Origin: Rhabdornis inornatus
Taxonomy: Eukaryota > Chordata > Aves > Passeriformes > Rhabdornithidae
Direction: 5' to 3'
Assembly (NCBI GenBank): GCA_013397075.1
Contig: VWZS01000638.1
Span: forward strand, 1,770,125 to 1,834,124
DNA length: 64,000 nucleotides
The notes under the pieces: model-generated
What the model saw: only the letters and a program-made list of their open reading frames with translations
What the model was told of the DNA's origin: nothing
The model's database searches: none
Part shown: piece after piece, positions 10,000-22,197 of the stretch
Layout: each line of letters starts with the position of its first letter
How positions within the stretch are numbered: the stretch's first letter is position 1
Position numbers and translations under genes: made by a program

Positions 10000-12900
10000 A
10001 AAAGGCTGGTAAGAAAAGATCTTGGTATATGGCCTCTCAGTGATTATACAGACAAAATACTTTCTTTGTTTCCAAATTTTGAATCTGATTAATTGATGCC
10101 TAATGCTATTAATGCAGTTTGAAAGCAAAAAAGTTAATCTTTGGAAACCCATGCCATAAATGAAATCTGAAAATCCAAGCAGATTTTGAAGTGAAAGCTT
10201 TGTCTTCATTTCAGTTTCTATATAGAAATAGGCTATAGGATTTATTTATAGACTTCAACTGGATCTGTATTCAGTTAAAAACTGTCTGTAGAAAACTGCT
10301 TTACAAACTCTTTTTGAAAGCACAGACCTTGATAAGAGTGATTTTGGAAAATCCAGTTTCTGTTTATAAGGTTGTTTTAAATAAAAGTAAATGTAAAAAG
10401 GAAAAGTGAAGACACCTACTGATGGAGTCTGTCTTTCAGACATAAGTTATCTTCTGAAAAATAATTTTAGGATAATGTAAATATGTTCCTCTTTCCATTG
10501 GTAGTTATTACATGAAGCCCGAATAATTCCACCACAACTGAAAAGAGTTCTCATATTAGCTGGCTTACAGTCACATTCAGTGTAATAATTCATCTAGTTT
10601 TAGTTTCTGTCTTTTTTGTAGGCAAGAGGGATTGTGAACTAGAAGGGCAATGTAGCATGTCCATGCACCCATGTCATGTTATTGCTGTTGTTGTTGTTGT
10701 TGTTTTTATTATTATTAAAGTGCTTGGGAGCTCCAAACACTGCGCTAATATTGAAGCCTCATAACAACATTGAGTTCCCATGAAGAACTCTGTCTCCTAG
10801 TCTGGTACACAATGCCCTGAGACCCTGACTGCAGAAAGGCTGCATGGTCCCAGATTTAAGTACAAGTGCAAGTGATTCTCTGCATCCAGGCTTAAGCAAA
10901 TAAATCGCAGTTTAGTTTATATCCAGAGGGAAGACAGAGATATCTCCAAGTCTTTGGGAAGAAGGCCTTTCAGATGCCACTGCAGGGAACAAGCCTCAGA
11001 CCCTAATGTGTTAGAGAACACCTCTTTTAAGAAACATTTTTAACACTATAAGACAAACAGGAAAAATAAAATATACAACATGAAGACTCAGAGCAGTTAC
11101 AATTTCCCACTCCTTTCTTACTGATAGGGGAAAGGAGTAGGAAACATCCATCTACGAACACAAGCAAGCAAAGCAGCATTTACCCTCTCTTCATCCAGGC
11201 TTTCATCCTTATGCCAAGAGTCAACCCACAGCTATGCATTGTGGATGTCCTACTGTTTTATAGGTTTTAAACTAATCTTTGCCTCAAATATGTACATAAA
11301 TAAATAAAATCAGCTGTGAGCGGACTGCTGTACAGCCATGATAGTGTTGCTGTGCATATAAGTCTATTAATCTCTGAATGGTTGTGTAGCTGACACTGCC
11401 TTCAGGGCAAAGGATTGGATAGAAGAGGGTCAACAACCTTCCAGTGATGCTCTTCTAGCCTGTGGTTATCAGTCCTAAAGTAGGGGTTAGGCAGGACCAA
11501 CAGACACCATTGGTAGCTGGAAGATACTACCTGAGTGAAGTAAAAACCTGCTGCCTGCAGTGGGATTGTTGGCCTGTGTGAGACAACCACTCACCTGACT
11601 TGGGGGATGAAGCAGCAGGGAGCCCCTTCACCCTCAGCATGCCGTGGCCTCTGGCTCTCAGCCTTGCCTGAAAAGCCTCTGAAAACCAGTGACTGTCCTC
11701 TCAGGTAGATGGAGTCTCCAAGTCTGTTTGGGACTCTTTGACTTCACTGAAGCAACAAAAGCATGCACTTTCCACACAATGAAAACAGGGTCAGAGCAGG
11801 CCTATACAGAGGAAATGTTTTGTCTGGGAGCCCAGAAAAAGTCAACAAAAAATTAATGCTAATTTGAATGCATCTTTGGTTGCTTCCTGTGTATGAAAGT
11901 TCCTTGGCACATCCACATCCATATGGATAATAACTTGGATGGGAACAAGGCAAGGGTCCTCACTGGCACGAGACCTCCAACATCCTCTGTATAAGACAGC
12001 ACTAAGAGGGACACAGAGCCTCCACCACAGCCATGTCCTTGGCTTTTCTACCAGAACCAGCTGTCACAGATGTGAGACAGCTGTAAGACAGCCAGCTGCC
12101 TGCTGAGCAGTGTAATGAGCTCATCTTTATTTCACACCTCTCACCCTCTCTGTTTCTTTAGTTACCTGAGTTTGAACTGGTGCTTACAGGTGAACTGGAT
12201 GGAGATTTCCAGAGATCTTGGATGGCTGAAGACCATGGTGTCTGGGTATGCAGGAGACACAGTTTATATTCCAAGAATGACTTGTATACGGACACAGGAG
12301 AAATAAGAATCACTCCAGCTTTGCTCATGGCATCTTTTTATAATCCAGGTGCTTCAGGAGGAAAGAGCGTGGTCTTCAGTGATGGCTCAGTATTCCTGGA
12401 GGGCGAGAGTTAAAGTGCTGGGATTCGAGTCTTAAGGAAGTTCGAGACTTTTACAGGTGTCTGCAAGGTGCAAACTAATGTATTTTGGAATCTGAGAATG
12501 ACTTAAGTCATACTTCTCCTTTGATTAAAGTAAAATATTGTAGCCTCAAGAATGTGGACAAGTGTATAATCTTACATGGCAGTGAGACAAGAAAACTGAA
12601 TTTCATCAGAAGCTGAAAAATCTGCCCCAGAATCACTTCAAGTTCTGGCATATATATCAATGAGTAGCTGCCAAACTAAGACACAGTGATTATCTCAGCT
12701 AGTAGATCATTTATTAAAAATGGATGTAACAGACAATTGTGCTGGCCATTGGCAAACATGGCTGACAATTGCAAATACCATTTTTATGGGTTGTTTTTAA
12801 AGTGAAAATTGTATCATTTGAGACAGGTAAGCAGGGATGACCACAGCTATTCCTGGGCAAGCCTGTCCACAGAAGAACAGCTTGCCCAGAGTTGTATCCA

Positions 12901-15350
12901 TCTGTTCACTCAGGAACCACCATTTTTGCCCAGCTTACAGAATCACATTTAGGATGCGTGTAAGCCAGTTGCAAAGGCAGGAGCTAGAAGTTAACACTTT
13001 TAAATAAATAGAAAGTATTGAGTGATCAGTCCCTCTATAGAGAATCCCTTTCTCCATGCCTTTTTTAAAGTTATTTGAGCACCTTTATGTGCTAAAGATA
13101 GGTTAAATGGGGTCAGAGGGCTAAAGTAGCTAAGAACTTCGGAGAGACTCGGAAAAGGAATATGAATGCCTCTTTGCTACACTGCCTCTAGTCATGCAGA
13201 AGGACAACAGTGAATGTTCCAGAAATAAAAATCTTGGCCATCTGAAATATTTTGCTAAATAGTTGCTAACTAAGTGAAGGGCAAGGCAGAAATCTCTTGT
13301 GCACTCCACTGGTTTTCGTAGGAACTATGGGACAGACTTTCCATAGAGCAAGCTGGTAGGTTTTGATGTATTTGCTCGAAGACAAGCAGTGTAATCTGGA
13401 GATTAATAGAATAAATATCAAGGGCTAAAACACAGTCTATTTCAAAGCTAAGAATAGTTGTGTTATGGGACCTGGACCAGAAATCTGAAATTCAGATTAC
13501 CTAGCTAAGGGATCAGAAGCACATAAACGGTTAATATCTGCTCTTCCAGATGTGAACTTCATTAATTTAATCTAAAACATCTTGAGACATAATAATACAC
13601 ATATTTTCAATTACAACAATTATTTAAACAGCCCTAATCTTACACTTCATGAAACCACTTACATTCACTGTAATGTCAAGCTCTGCAGGGGAATATGTTA
13701 ACAGAGGAAATCTAGCATCTCCTAATTACATTACTTCTATGAAACAGAAACAAAACTGAGTTTTGAAGGTTGAGCTGCAAGCAGGAACTATTCCATGGCA
13801 GATGGGAATGCAGAAGCACCAGGGCAGATAGATGAGTATACTGTATTTATTTCATTTCTCTGTGGAGACACTGGCACACACATGTGGGAAAAGATGGGTT
13901 ATCATAAAACCCGCATATAATTTTGGAGTAAGAATGCATGCTCATTGACTGTGTAGCTTCCATAGTTATAGGTCATAAAAGATAGCTACCATGCAGTATA
14001 CGCTCTAATCTTTCTAAAAGCCTGACACAGTTCATCAGAGATTCACAACCCAAAATCATACACAGAACGAGTTGCATCTACACAACATTTTCAGATTCTT
14101 GTTCAGAACAAGAAGGACAACTTTGACCTTGGCCATCTACTGGGGAGAGGGAGCAGCAAACAGCAGCAGAGCATTTCACTGTCAGTCAGTCCCATTTCAC
14201 TCCTGGGGCTTTGCTTCAGCTCTGAAGGCCTCCATGGTCTCTGCATGTCTCTGAGAAGCTCAGATCTTGGGGCCACCACAGCAGCATGGAGGGTAGAGAT
14301 GAGAAAAAAGTCCCAGGGCCAGGATGTCATGTTAATGTAATGAAGTTTTAAAGGACATGTCAGGAAACACAATGTGAATTAGCAGATGGGAAAAGTTCAG
14401 ATTATTACTCCAGACATGGGGCTGACAATGCACTGGGAATGCACCCTCTGCTACTATGGATATGTGGGCAGGCAGCTCAGAGGTGTTCATGGTCCACTGA
14501 AATTCACGATGAATTGGGTGCCACATTGCTTTAGATGCCTTTGTAAGTCTTGGCCTTACTTATATTTTCTGGTTATCTGATAAGGTTTTCCCAAAAGTGA
14601 CAATGACTAGTGCTTTTTAGCAGTAACAAGCTGCAAGTGATGTGATAGAAGCAAAGACACCAATACATGCTGGACCTCTTCGTATGACATCACACAAAGA
14701 ACAAAGACTATTTCTATCAAGTGAGACTTGCTGTAAAAAGCTTTTCTCTTGCATCATTATACTTGATCACCAAAATACGTATGCAACTTTTTTGGAGATG
14801 CAGCAGCTTGGTTCCCTCTTTGAACTTGACTGAACCACTGACTGTAGCTGACAAAATGAAGGCAGAAATGCAAGCATAGGAATATGTAATTCCTGAAATA
14901 AATCCACAGGTGTGTGCATCCATCATACGGGATTACCTCAACCGTTTGGTGATGTGACTCGCTGGTGCCATGTCTATGCTGCACAGGTATATTAGTGACC
15001 ACCTTCCCACCCTACACCCCCCCTTGCTAATTGGTCATCTTCTGGTGGACAGCGCAAGAAGTATGGTGGTTCTTGTAAGGGTTCTGGCACACACAAATAA
15101 ATCAAAATCTGTCTTAAAATAATGAAGCAATCTTTTGTGCTAATAGATTCAAAGTGTAGCAAAAGCTCATCCATCTAATAAATGACCCCCACCCACCTGC
15201 CGGTGGAAAGGCTCAGCAGTGTGGGGGACAGGGGCTGGGAGAAGGTGATGGGGAGGGATCTTTTTGTTTTCGAATTGTGATTGTTTGGGTTTCTGATCCA
15301 AGGTAAATGACAAGAAATCGAAAAACACCCCCAACACACATATTTCAACT
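10000..15350. other. Non-coding stretch, few landmarks
   Basis: Apart from the short GTT/ATT repeats at 10,685-10,717, this 5.3 kb is unique AT-rich sequence. A polypyrimidine-rich 3' splice-site look-alike ending at 12,161 and a donor CAG|GTGAAC at 12,189/12,190 define only a 28-bp pseudo-exon. I saw no convincing exon, RNA gene or transposon. Confidence 0.45.
10685..10717. repeat. (GTT)n and (ATT)n microsatellites
   Basis: GTT repeats at 10,685-10,703 run into an ATT repeat at 10,708-10,717. The following AAAGTGCTTGGGAGCTCC resembles the trinucleotide tail region of old SINEs, but the match is too short to call. Confidence 0.7.
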
Positions 15351-15399
15351 AAAGCAAGTGCTAGGGATTATTTTTTCCCCCTCTGTGTCTGTTTGAAGG

Positions 15400-16400
15400 T
15401 ATTCTCTGAAGTTGACAAGCACGTGTTTTGGAGACCATTGAAAAGTTTCTGCCATAAATAGAGGAGGCAGCTTGGCTTAAGTGTTGCTAGGGAATACCTG
15501 GCAACAGGCAACAATAGTCCTTTTAGAGAGCCCAGGGCAAACAGTGACCGTGGTAATGGGGTGGGCTTAAGGGAGGCTCCTTGCCCAAAGTCCCTCCACT
15601 CACACTGCGCCTCCAGCCCTGGGCTGTGTTCCGGAAATTCCCTGCACAAAGCCTGCCATTCAATGGGAGGTGGACCCGTGCGTGTGCTTTTCTGGCAGGG
15701 AGAGGGGGCTGCAGAGGGAGGGGGCCTGCTTGCCAAAAAAAAAAAAAAAAAAACCCANGGCTAAGAGAAGCACAGAAAGTGCTAAGTTTGTAAAAGAAGC
15801 TGAAAAGGTTCAGAAAGGAGCATAATGGGGCCAGGGAATGCCCCATGAATTTTGAACAGAGAGCAGAAAAGAGACCCTAAAAAGCAATTAGTGATGCTGC
15901 TTGTCGCTGAAGAGGGAGCTTCAAGGAGGTGGGAAGGCGCAAAAGGAAGAGGGCAACTCCAATCACTTTGTAAAGTACGAGGAAAGGGGGGGGCAGGCGC
16001 AGGGAGAGAGAGAGACTGGCGCCTTCGGGAATTTTTATAGTAAAAATAGATGGAGGCACACGGCAAGGGCAGCGTCCAAGGAGTGTCTAGAGCCGACGGC
16101 ACATGCCAAGATGCCTTTTGGCTTTGCCTCCCCAGCCCATTTCTGCAAAACCAGGGATCTGCAGGACCTGGCTTCTGTCTCTCTGCTGGCCCGATGTGTC
16201 ACACAGGCTCTGCCTCAAATCCTCACCCATCCCTGCGAGAAGGATTCCTCAGCCAAGGGTCTCTGCCTGACAGATGAAGGAGATGGGGACATTTCTAAAA
16301 GACCTCCAGTCTCTCTAACTCTGCTTTCCTCACCTCATTCCAATTTCCAGAGCCATGCACAGACACCTATTTAGCCATACATTCCCTGCACAAAATAAAA
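15400..16400. promoter_or_regulatory. CpG-bearing, moderately GC-rich regulatory-like region
   Basis: GC content rises and CpGs recur across about 1 kb, with an E-box CACGTG-type core near 15,421, a long A-run and a G8 run near 15,986. Overlapping frames on both strands (for example 15,901-16,374) reflect the composition; none shows a domain. It may be a weak CpG island or alternative promoter. Evidence is compositional only. Confidence 0.3.
15735..15758. repeat. A19 run followed by an uncalled base
   Basis: Nineteen consecutive A at 15,735-15,753 are followed by CCCA and an N at 15,758. The N next to a homopolymer marks a local sequencing ambiguity, so length and phase here are unreliable. 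Confidence 0.9.
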
Positions 16401-16479
16401 GTAACGCTGTCTGCTCATTAGCTGGGAGTTGTTAGGTAGAAAAAAAAAGAAGGAAAAAAGGGCTGTCTGAACAGAGCTG

Positions 16480-16770
16480 AATAGCTATAACCTTAATGGG
16501 TTGTCAGAAGTCTGCAGGCAGCAGGGTGAGGGGAGCCAATCCCCCTCTAGTCTTTGTCCTAGACATTGTTTAAGATCAGTGGTAGCTCATTAGGTCGGGA
16601 CAGTAATATTCCTAACGATCTTGTGGGGCTGAGGCTTCAGAATGTGTCTTCAGCTGTTTTCCCGATGTCAGTCTGATTCATGGAGAGGCATGTATCTCGA
16701 CAGAGATCTTTGGTGGAAAGCGTTATTTACCTTTCATACCCCGATTACTAACCTTTGACAAAAGTTGCAG
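16480..16770. promoter_or_regulatory. Candidate conserved non-coding element
   Basis: A 290-bp block with CpGs at regular intervals (TCGGGACAG, AACGATC, CCCGATG, TCTCGAC, AAGCGTT, CCCGATT) and words such as GATTACTAACC and CTTTGACAAAAG. It sits in AT-leaning DNA and is free of repeats. This pattern of retained CpGs is what deeply conserved enhancers look like, but alignment would be needed. Confidence 0.4.
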
Positions 16771-17639
16771 CTGGAAGGGGAAAAACGGGAAGCTAAGAGA
16801 GTCCTGTTGGCATAAACTGAGGTGTGTTACAGCAAAAGGCAATCTGGAAAAGCCAAGTAGATGGGGCCTTGGCCTACAATTTGACCCTACAGTTTTCCTC
16901 CTTGTATTTCAGATTCCATTGGTAAAATAAGTATAATCACCCATTTTGTGTTCTGGTGGTGGTGGAGAAGAAAACAGTGGAGTGTGAGGTTTCTAGGCAA
17001 TGGGCCAGATAAGTAGCTAAATTAATACTTTTCCTGCATTCAGGGATCGTAGAAGGGCTGGGATTTTTTGTTGTTGTCGTTCTTTTGTTTTTTTTCTGGT
17101 TTCTAACAGAAAGGAAACCCAACCAAATTAAATTATAAATCAGAATGGATTTTTCAGTTGTGTATGATTTCCCTTACATCATATACTTGTTTTCAGCCTA
17201 GAAACATGAATCTGCTGAGGAAGGGAGCAAAGTTAAATTCAGACCTTGCCTCAGGCATTTCTGCAGGCATGGGGCTGAGCAGATGCTGTTCACTGACACA
17301 GGCCAAATCACCCTCATTGGTCATTTGTGCTGTCCAACAGTGTCACAAATACAAGATGACATATTATTAGAGTGATGAAATTAAAGAATAATTGATCACA
17401 TGGCAGATTTCCTTGTGATCAGGAAACACACTACACATCCATTTGCCAGTCCTGCCAAACACAGAGAGCAAAGTACATTGTCATTCTGCACTCTCTCCAA
17501 GACTTTGCTTCTTGTATTTAAGGCCTGGGGTTTTCTAAGGAAACTCTCAAAGCTCCGTGCAGCTGCCCTACATCCCTATTAAAAAACAGCCAAACTAACA
17601 AGTAATGATGAAATGATTTCCTTATTTATTTTGTGTTAG

Positions 17640-17718
17640 AAAACAGAGTGGACAATGAACTGCTCTCTGAAACAAAGGGGCAAGAACTACTCATCCCTTT
17701 CACTCCAGTAAGAGGAGG
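17640..17718 (+). other. Candidate short exon, plus strand
   Basis: A pyrimidine-rich 3' splice site (TATTTATTTTGTGTTAG) ends at 17,639, and 79 bp later a GTAAGT donor begins at 17,719. The interval is purine-rich, which resembles exonic splicing enhancers. It could be an exon of a non-coding RNA or of the transcript from the CpG island at the left edge. Pseudo-exons of this quality occur by chance in long introns. Confidence 0.2.
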
Positions 17719-17729
17719 GTAAGTACGCA

Positions 17730-18880
17730 AAGGTCAGCATACAGGCACTGAAAGGTTCAAACTAAGAGCACGAGCCAGTGGAAACAACATCCCCAGATCC
17801 TCAGTGAGTGCAAAGCAGCTGCCTCTGTGATGCTCCAGAGCTGGCCAGAGCTGGAGCAGCTGCTATGGGCATCCTGTGAGCCAAAACAGCCCCCAGTGGC
17901 TCTGTCACATTCCCTATGCTAAGATCCAGGGAATGGATTTGGTACCCAATAGGACATCATCAACACACGTGGAGAGACATGCAGAAAAAGGCTTTGGGCT
18001 TCTCCATTGAGACTTAGCTGTAATTGCATTTGAGTAACTGTGCTGCCTAGGGTGAGTTGCAAAGGAACATTGTGAATCAAGAGGTCTGCACAAGGAACCA
18101 TCCCACCACCCCAAGGAGCGATGGAATTTCAGACCCACATTTGTATATTCTAATAGTGGGGAGCATTATTCTGCTGCCAGTGAAAAACCTGCTGGGCTAA
18201 ATGTTTTTCTTCACAGGTTACCTACTTATAAGAGAGCATGAACATCAAGAGGTACCTGCCACCAGCAGAACATGACAGAATGAGCAGGTCATGCCTCTTG
18301 AATAGATCCAGAATAGTTTTCTAGCTAATGAGCAGCAAAATAATGCTGCTCAGAAATGAAGCAATGGAACATATCTCATTATCTGCAAGACAACTTTTGC
18401 CCAACAATTTTACTGGTTTCTCTGGTACCCCAGAAATATTACATATTGATTCCCATGTCTGGGCTGCAACTGGCAGAAGTGTTTGTGCCCATAAGCACAT
18501 GAATGAATCAAGCTTGGCAGACTGTAGCAAAAAAGGGTGTTTTTCTTCAGGAAGTCTTAAAATAACCACCAGCAATACTATTATATAACAGAAATACTAC
18601 AATAACTAATGCAACACGTCCTGCTCTCTACCAGAACCAAGAAGAGAAGAAAAAATCAGCATCACTCAAAGGTTTCTGAAATATTTTAATCTCTTTTAAA
18701 AGTGTCTGTGTGGTGTTTCTAACAGGGGAAGTAAAGTGATATGAAGACAATACTCACTCTTACAGTTTTCCCTGGCCCATACTGATTTATCTGTCTTGTG
18801 AAAGGTTTGAAATCTGCAGGCCTGTAAGCGAATAGTGGGGGTTGCACTGAGATCCTGACTGTAATTATATCAAAATGATA
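17730..18880. other. Non-coding stretch, nothing recognised
   Basis: Unique sequence up to the CR1 insertion. No repeat, RNA gene or exon stands out. Confidence 0.45.
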
Positions 18881-18887
18881 CAATTTG

Positions 18888-19073
18888 GTGAGGCACTGGA
18901 CCAGGTTTCATAAAGAAGTTGTGGATGCTCCATCCCTGGCAGTGTCCAAGGCCAGGGCGGATGGACCTTCGAACAATCTGGTCTAGTGTGGGGTATCCCT
19001 GCGCATGGCAGGGGTTTGGAACTAAACGATCTTTCAGATCCCTTCCAGCCCAAGCCATTCTGTGATTCCACGA
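18888..19073 (+). mobile_element. CR1 LINE, truncated 3' end
   Basis: About 186 bp match the 3' part of avian CR1 non-LTR retrotransposons in plus orientation. The landmarks are GAGGCACTGGA near the start, CATCCCTGGCAGTGTCCAAG, AATCTGGTCTAGTG, the CATGGCAGGGG block, AACTAAACGATCTTTCAG, then CCCTTCCAGCCCAAGCCATT, ending in the octamer-like tail TTCTGTGATTC. It is severely 5'-truncated, as most CR1 copies are, and encodes nothing. Several CpGs survive, so it may be younger than ancient CR1 copies or lie in a poorly methylated setting. It is the only unambiguous transposon in the window and the main evidence for an avian genome. Confidence 0.9.
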
Positions 19074-19290
19074 CGCACCTAGCACGTAACCACCCGCAGC
19101 AGGACCCGTGTGCACACAGCCGTACCCCCTCTGACGCTCTCCCCTGTGCGCACACACGCGCGCACGGACGCGCACGGCACCCCCGAGCCGCCGCCGGCAG
19201 CACCACGGACAGCGCCCGCCGCGCCCTGCCCTGCCCGGCCCGGCCCGGCCCGGCCCGCTCCCCGCGGCGATGGCAGCCGTGCTTGGAAAG
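19074..19290. other. CpG mini-island abutting the CR1 end
   Basis: Directly after the CR1 tail, GC and CpG content jump for about 200 bp (many GCGC, CGCG and CCGCCG words) and then fall back. It contains a pentamer array at its right side. The density is promoter-like, but no start site, splice donor or open product can be assigned. The 246-codon minus-strand frame at 18,865-19,605 crosses both the CR1 and this GC-rich block and is a compositional artefact. Confidence 0.6.
19224..19256 (-). repeat. (GGCCC)n array, minus-strand G-quadruplex
   Basis: Seven CCC runs occur every five bases from 19,224 to 19,256, five of them in perfect GGCCC register. On the minus strand this gives seven G3 runs with two-base loops, an unusually good quadruplex-forming sequence. 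Confidence 0.8.
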
Positions 19291-19299
19291 CATGGAACT

Positions 19300-22090
19300 C
19301 CCTCTGGGAGCCACAGGCAAAACCACGCTGCAAACGCTTCCAGTCCCCGCAAAATGCGCGAGCCAAAATCCCTGCCGAGTCCCTTTGGTTTCAATGGGAA
19401 TTTTTAGAATCACCTGGTTTAAACACTGAGGAAACCTGCCTACGTGGAAAACATTCCTGCCGCTGAGCATATCAAGAAAAGCTTTATTTCCATACTGCAC
19501 CTCAGGACAGCAAAGGCACAGGCGTTTTGCCTGACATGACCATGTGTTCTCAGGTACATTCCTAATACTTTGTATGCAGCATGGCGATAGGAGCCTTAAC
19601 AACACTGCACCTCCTCATGCTCCAGCATGAATCCACAAAACAGCTTCTCCCTTAGCCAGTGAAGACTTCAGAAGTGATGGCCTAGCTGAAACTACACTCG
19701 TAGCTTTGAGGTGAATGTGGCTGTGGTTCTTGCTGAACATGTAATGGTTAAAGCACGCTTGGTGTTATTTGGACACAACAGCTGGAGTTCTCCAGTCTGA
19801 GTGCTCACTACTTGGGCACAAAAGGGGCTGCTTCAGTAGCAAGATTGAGTGGGCTGAGCCTGCTAGCGATGTTTAGGAAAGCAGATTAATGGACAAATGA
19901 CATACAGTTTATGTGTAGAAACTAACTCTGTGACTGGCAGGCAAGCCTGAGCAACATCAGAATCCTGAGAGCCACTGGCTGTCGGCTCTGCTCATACTGC
20001 ATTGGTCTAGATGTATTGCAAGGTTCACAGAGCTCAGGTGAAAAGCCTAATCTTCAGCATCAAGTATCAGGCAATATCTTTTTTGATCAACTATACAGAC
20101 ACTCTTTGCTGTATAAACACTCCCTTTCGCAGTAACAAAAGAAACATATTTTGGGTGCGACACAGCAGTATTCATTCAGCCAAGCCTCGAGCTTTGTAGA
20201 ATTGGGGATGTGGGACAAAAGGTACAGTTAAACTGTGATTCTCAGATACCATGTGGTAACTCCTCTAGGATTTTAAAACACATTTAATAGAAAGGGTGTT
20301 CTGAGTTTCTGTGAATGTGCTGTGCAGAGAATAGATTTTGTCCAATGACCATGAAACCCTTCAGAATGCTCTGTGGTGTTCAGCCATCCATAAACACCTC
20401 CAAAATCTCTTGAATTAGCAATGCTTATGAGAAATAAGTGTGTAGATGTGCCAGACGCAACCCCTCCACAGGTGTAATAGATCTGACAGTTTAAATGGGT
20501 AGCAGGTGGGAGAAAGCAAACTTTGCAGCCACCCTTTTACAGCAAGCAAATTGTCCATTTCCCAAATCAGTTTGAACTGGGGGCAGAGCCCAGCAGAGCA
20601 CAGTGCTCAGGGAGACTGTCCCTCTGTGGGGGGAACATGCTGCCATGCAGACACACTTGCAGCAGGATGAGCAGCTTTATCAGCTTCACACACACACGGG
20701 CTTTTCCTCTCAGCCAAGGAGTACTCACTTGGGCTCAGCTCAGCACTCTATCAACACATGCACGGCCTTGAACCAGCAAATTCAGAGCCAACAGGGTGTC
20801 TTTTCACTGAACTCCCTGACAATGCAGCCATGATCTCTCTCACCCTGTCTGAGGCTCAGCCAAGCGTGCAGAGTAAAATACCCTCCACTGTCCCTCCCCT
20901 TCATGGTTTCTGGTTGTTTTTTGAGGTATGATGTGAGACAGGGAAAGACACTCTTGTCATTTATTACCAATCCTAAGTTCCTAGATTACTTTGCAATCAT
21001 CCTCCACAACAAACACAGTACCAGATACTGTGTAAAGTGCTGTAACAAAGTACTGGCTTTATTACTGCATTTTTGTTTTTAGCCTTGTGGCTGTCAAACA
21101 GCATTTGGGTCTAATTCATGGCATCACCACAGAGGCTGAATGTAGGCAATACAGATCTGGGCAGCAAGACATGCAGCATGTGCTTGAAAAACCCATGTTG
21201 GCCTTTGCTCAGAGAGGAAGCAAGTCTGCAGTAGCCCAATCCCTTAAACAGCTTATCTCCTCCTCCCTGCTGCAGCACAGGGGGCAATGGTGCAGTAAGG
21301 ACTCCAGCCCCTGCCTGCTGATGCAGAAACACTTTGGGCAAGTTAGGATGTTCAGCAGAAACCTAAGAAACTGAAGAGGAAGATCCCTGATCTGCATTCT
21401 CTGAGAAGAGAATTGAACACACATGTTCCAAAGGCAGAGGACCAGATGCATGAGCATAGCTGGACATGAGCATTACTTTACCCTACTGAATAGCTGCTTA
21501 ATGATGCAGAATCTGACATGTCCCAGAATGAGTACAGATCCTATGCAGCCTGGAAAACAGGGCAACTAGTTACAGTTTGAACCTCCTGGCTGGCACTGAA
21601 CAACCTGAATATCACAGCCTGAAGAGTGGAAAAAGCCTTCAATGATGTGAGTCAATCTATTCCTACCTAGATAATCCTCTGGCAATTAAAACATAATCAA
21701 AAACCCTCTTAAGGGAGGATGGGCAGTTGTGATTTGTAGATCTCACTGAAAGGAAAACAGTGAGATGAAGAAGTATGAAGGCCTTAAAAGACAAATTATC
21801 ATCTCCTAGCCCAAATCATTAGTCAAGAAACTTTCCATGAAAGGAATAAACATAGAAAAGCATTTTCAAAATAACTGTGGGGAAAAGGCAAACATCCAGT
21901 AATGTATTAGGAATATTTTTCCCCAAACTAACATATGAAGTGACTGCATAAAAGAGGAAATGGAATTTTAGGTAGACCTGTCTGAAATTAATCTGACAAG
22001 AGGACAAGGTAAGATTGCTTGTTTATATTGTACAAAAAGGTGTTTGCCACTCTAGCTGTGATGGTGGCATGTGATGCCCACTTGCCTTAT
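19300..22090. other. Non-coding stretch, few landmarks
   Basis: Unique sequence with a short CA tract near 20,687. A strong donor look-alike AAG|GTAAGA at 22,008/22,009 lacks a good upstream acceptor. No gene or repeat was recognised. Confidence 0.45.
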
Positions 22091-22098
22091 TCCCACAG

Positions 22099-22197
22099 GG
22101 ATTCATGGTGCCTGTACAGAGTCAGGCAAATGTGAGAGTGCCAGGGCCAGCTCCTCAGAACTCCCACCTGGCCAAGACCTGCCGCACATCTGCCCAG
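22099..22197 (+). other. Candidate 99-bp exon, plus strand
   Basis: A very good 3' splice site (TTGCCTTATTCCCACAG) ends at 22,098 and a strong donor CAG|GTATGT starts at 22,198. The 99-bp interval is clearly richer in GC than its flanks. Its length is a multiple of three and frame 0 is open throughout, giving 33 codons that begin GFMVPVQSQ and end RTSAQ, so it could be a symmetric cassette exon. No domain is recognised. It may instead be an exon of a non-coding RNA or a pseudo-exon. Confidence 0.3.

Noticed and set aside
10705..10770. Possible SINE tail around an ATT repeat and AAAGTGCTTGG
   Set aside because: Too short; explainable as a microsatellite next to unique sequence.
12162..12189. 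28-bp plus-strand micro-exon
   Set aside because: Acceptor and donor are acceptable, but no longer exon structure or conservation signal supports it.
18865..19605. 246-codon minus-strand open frame, the longest in the window
   Set aside because: It runs through the CR1 3' end and a GC-rich pentamer array. The Arg/Gly/Ala-rich translation follows composition, and no domain or splice structure supports it.
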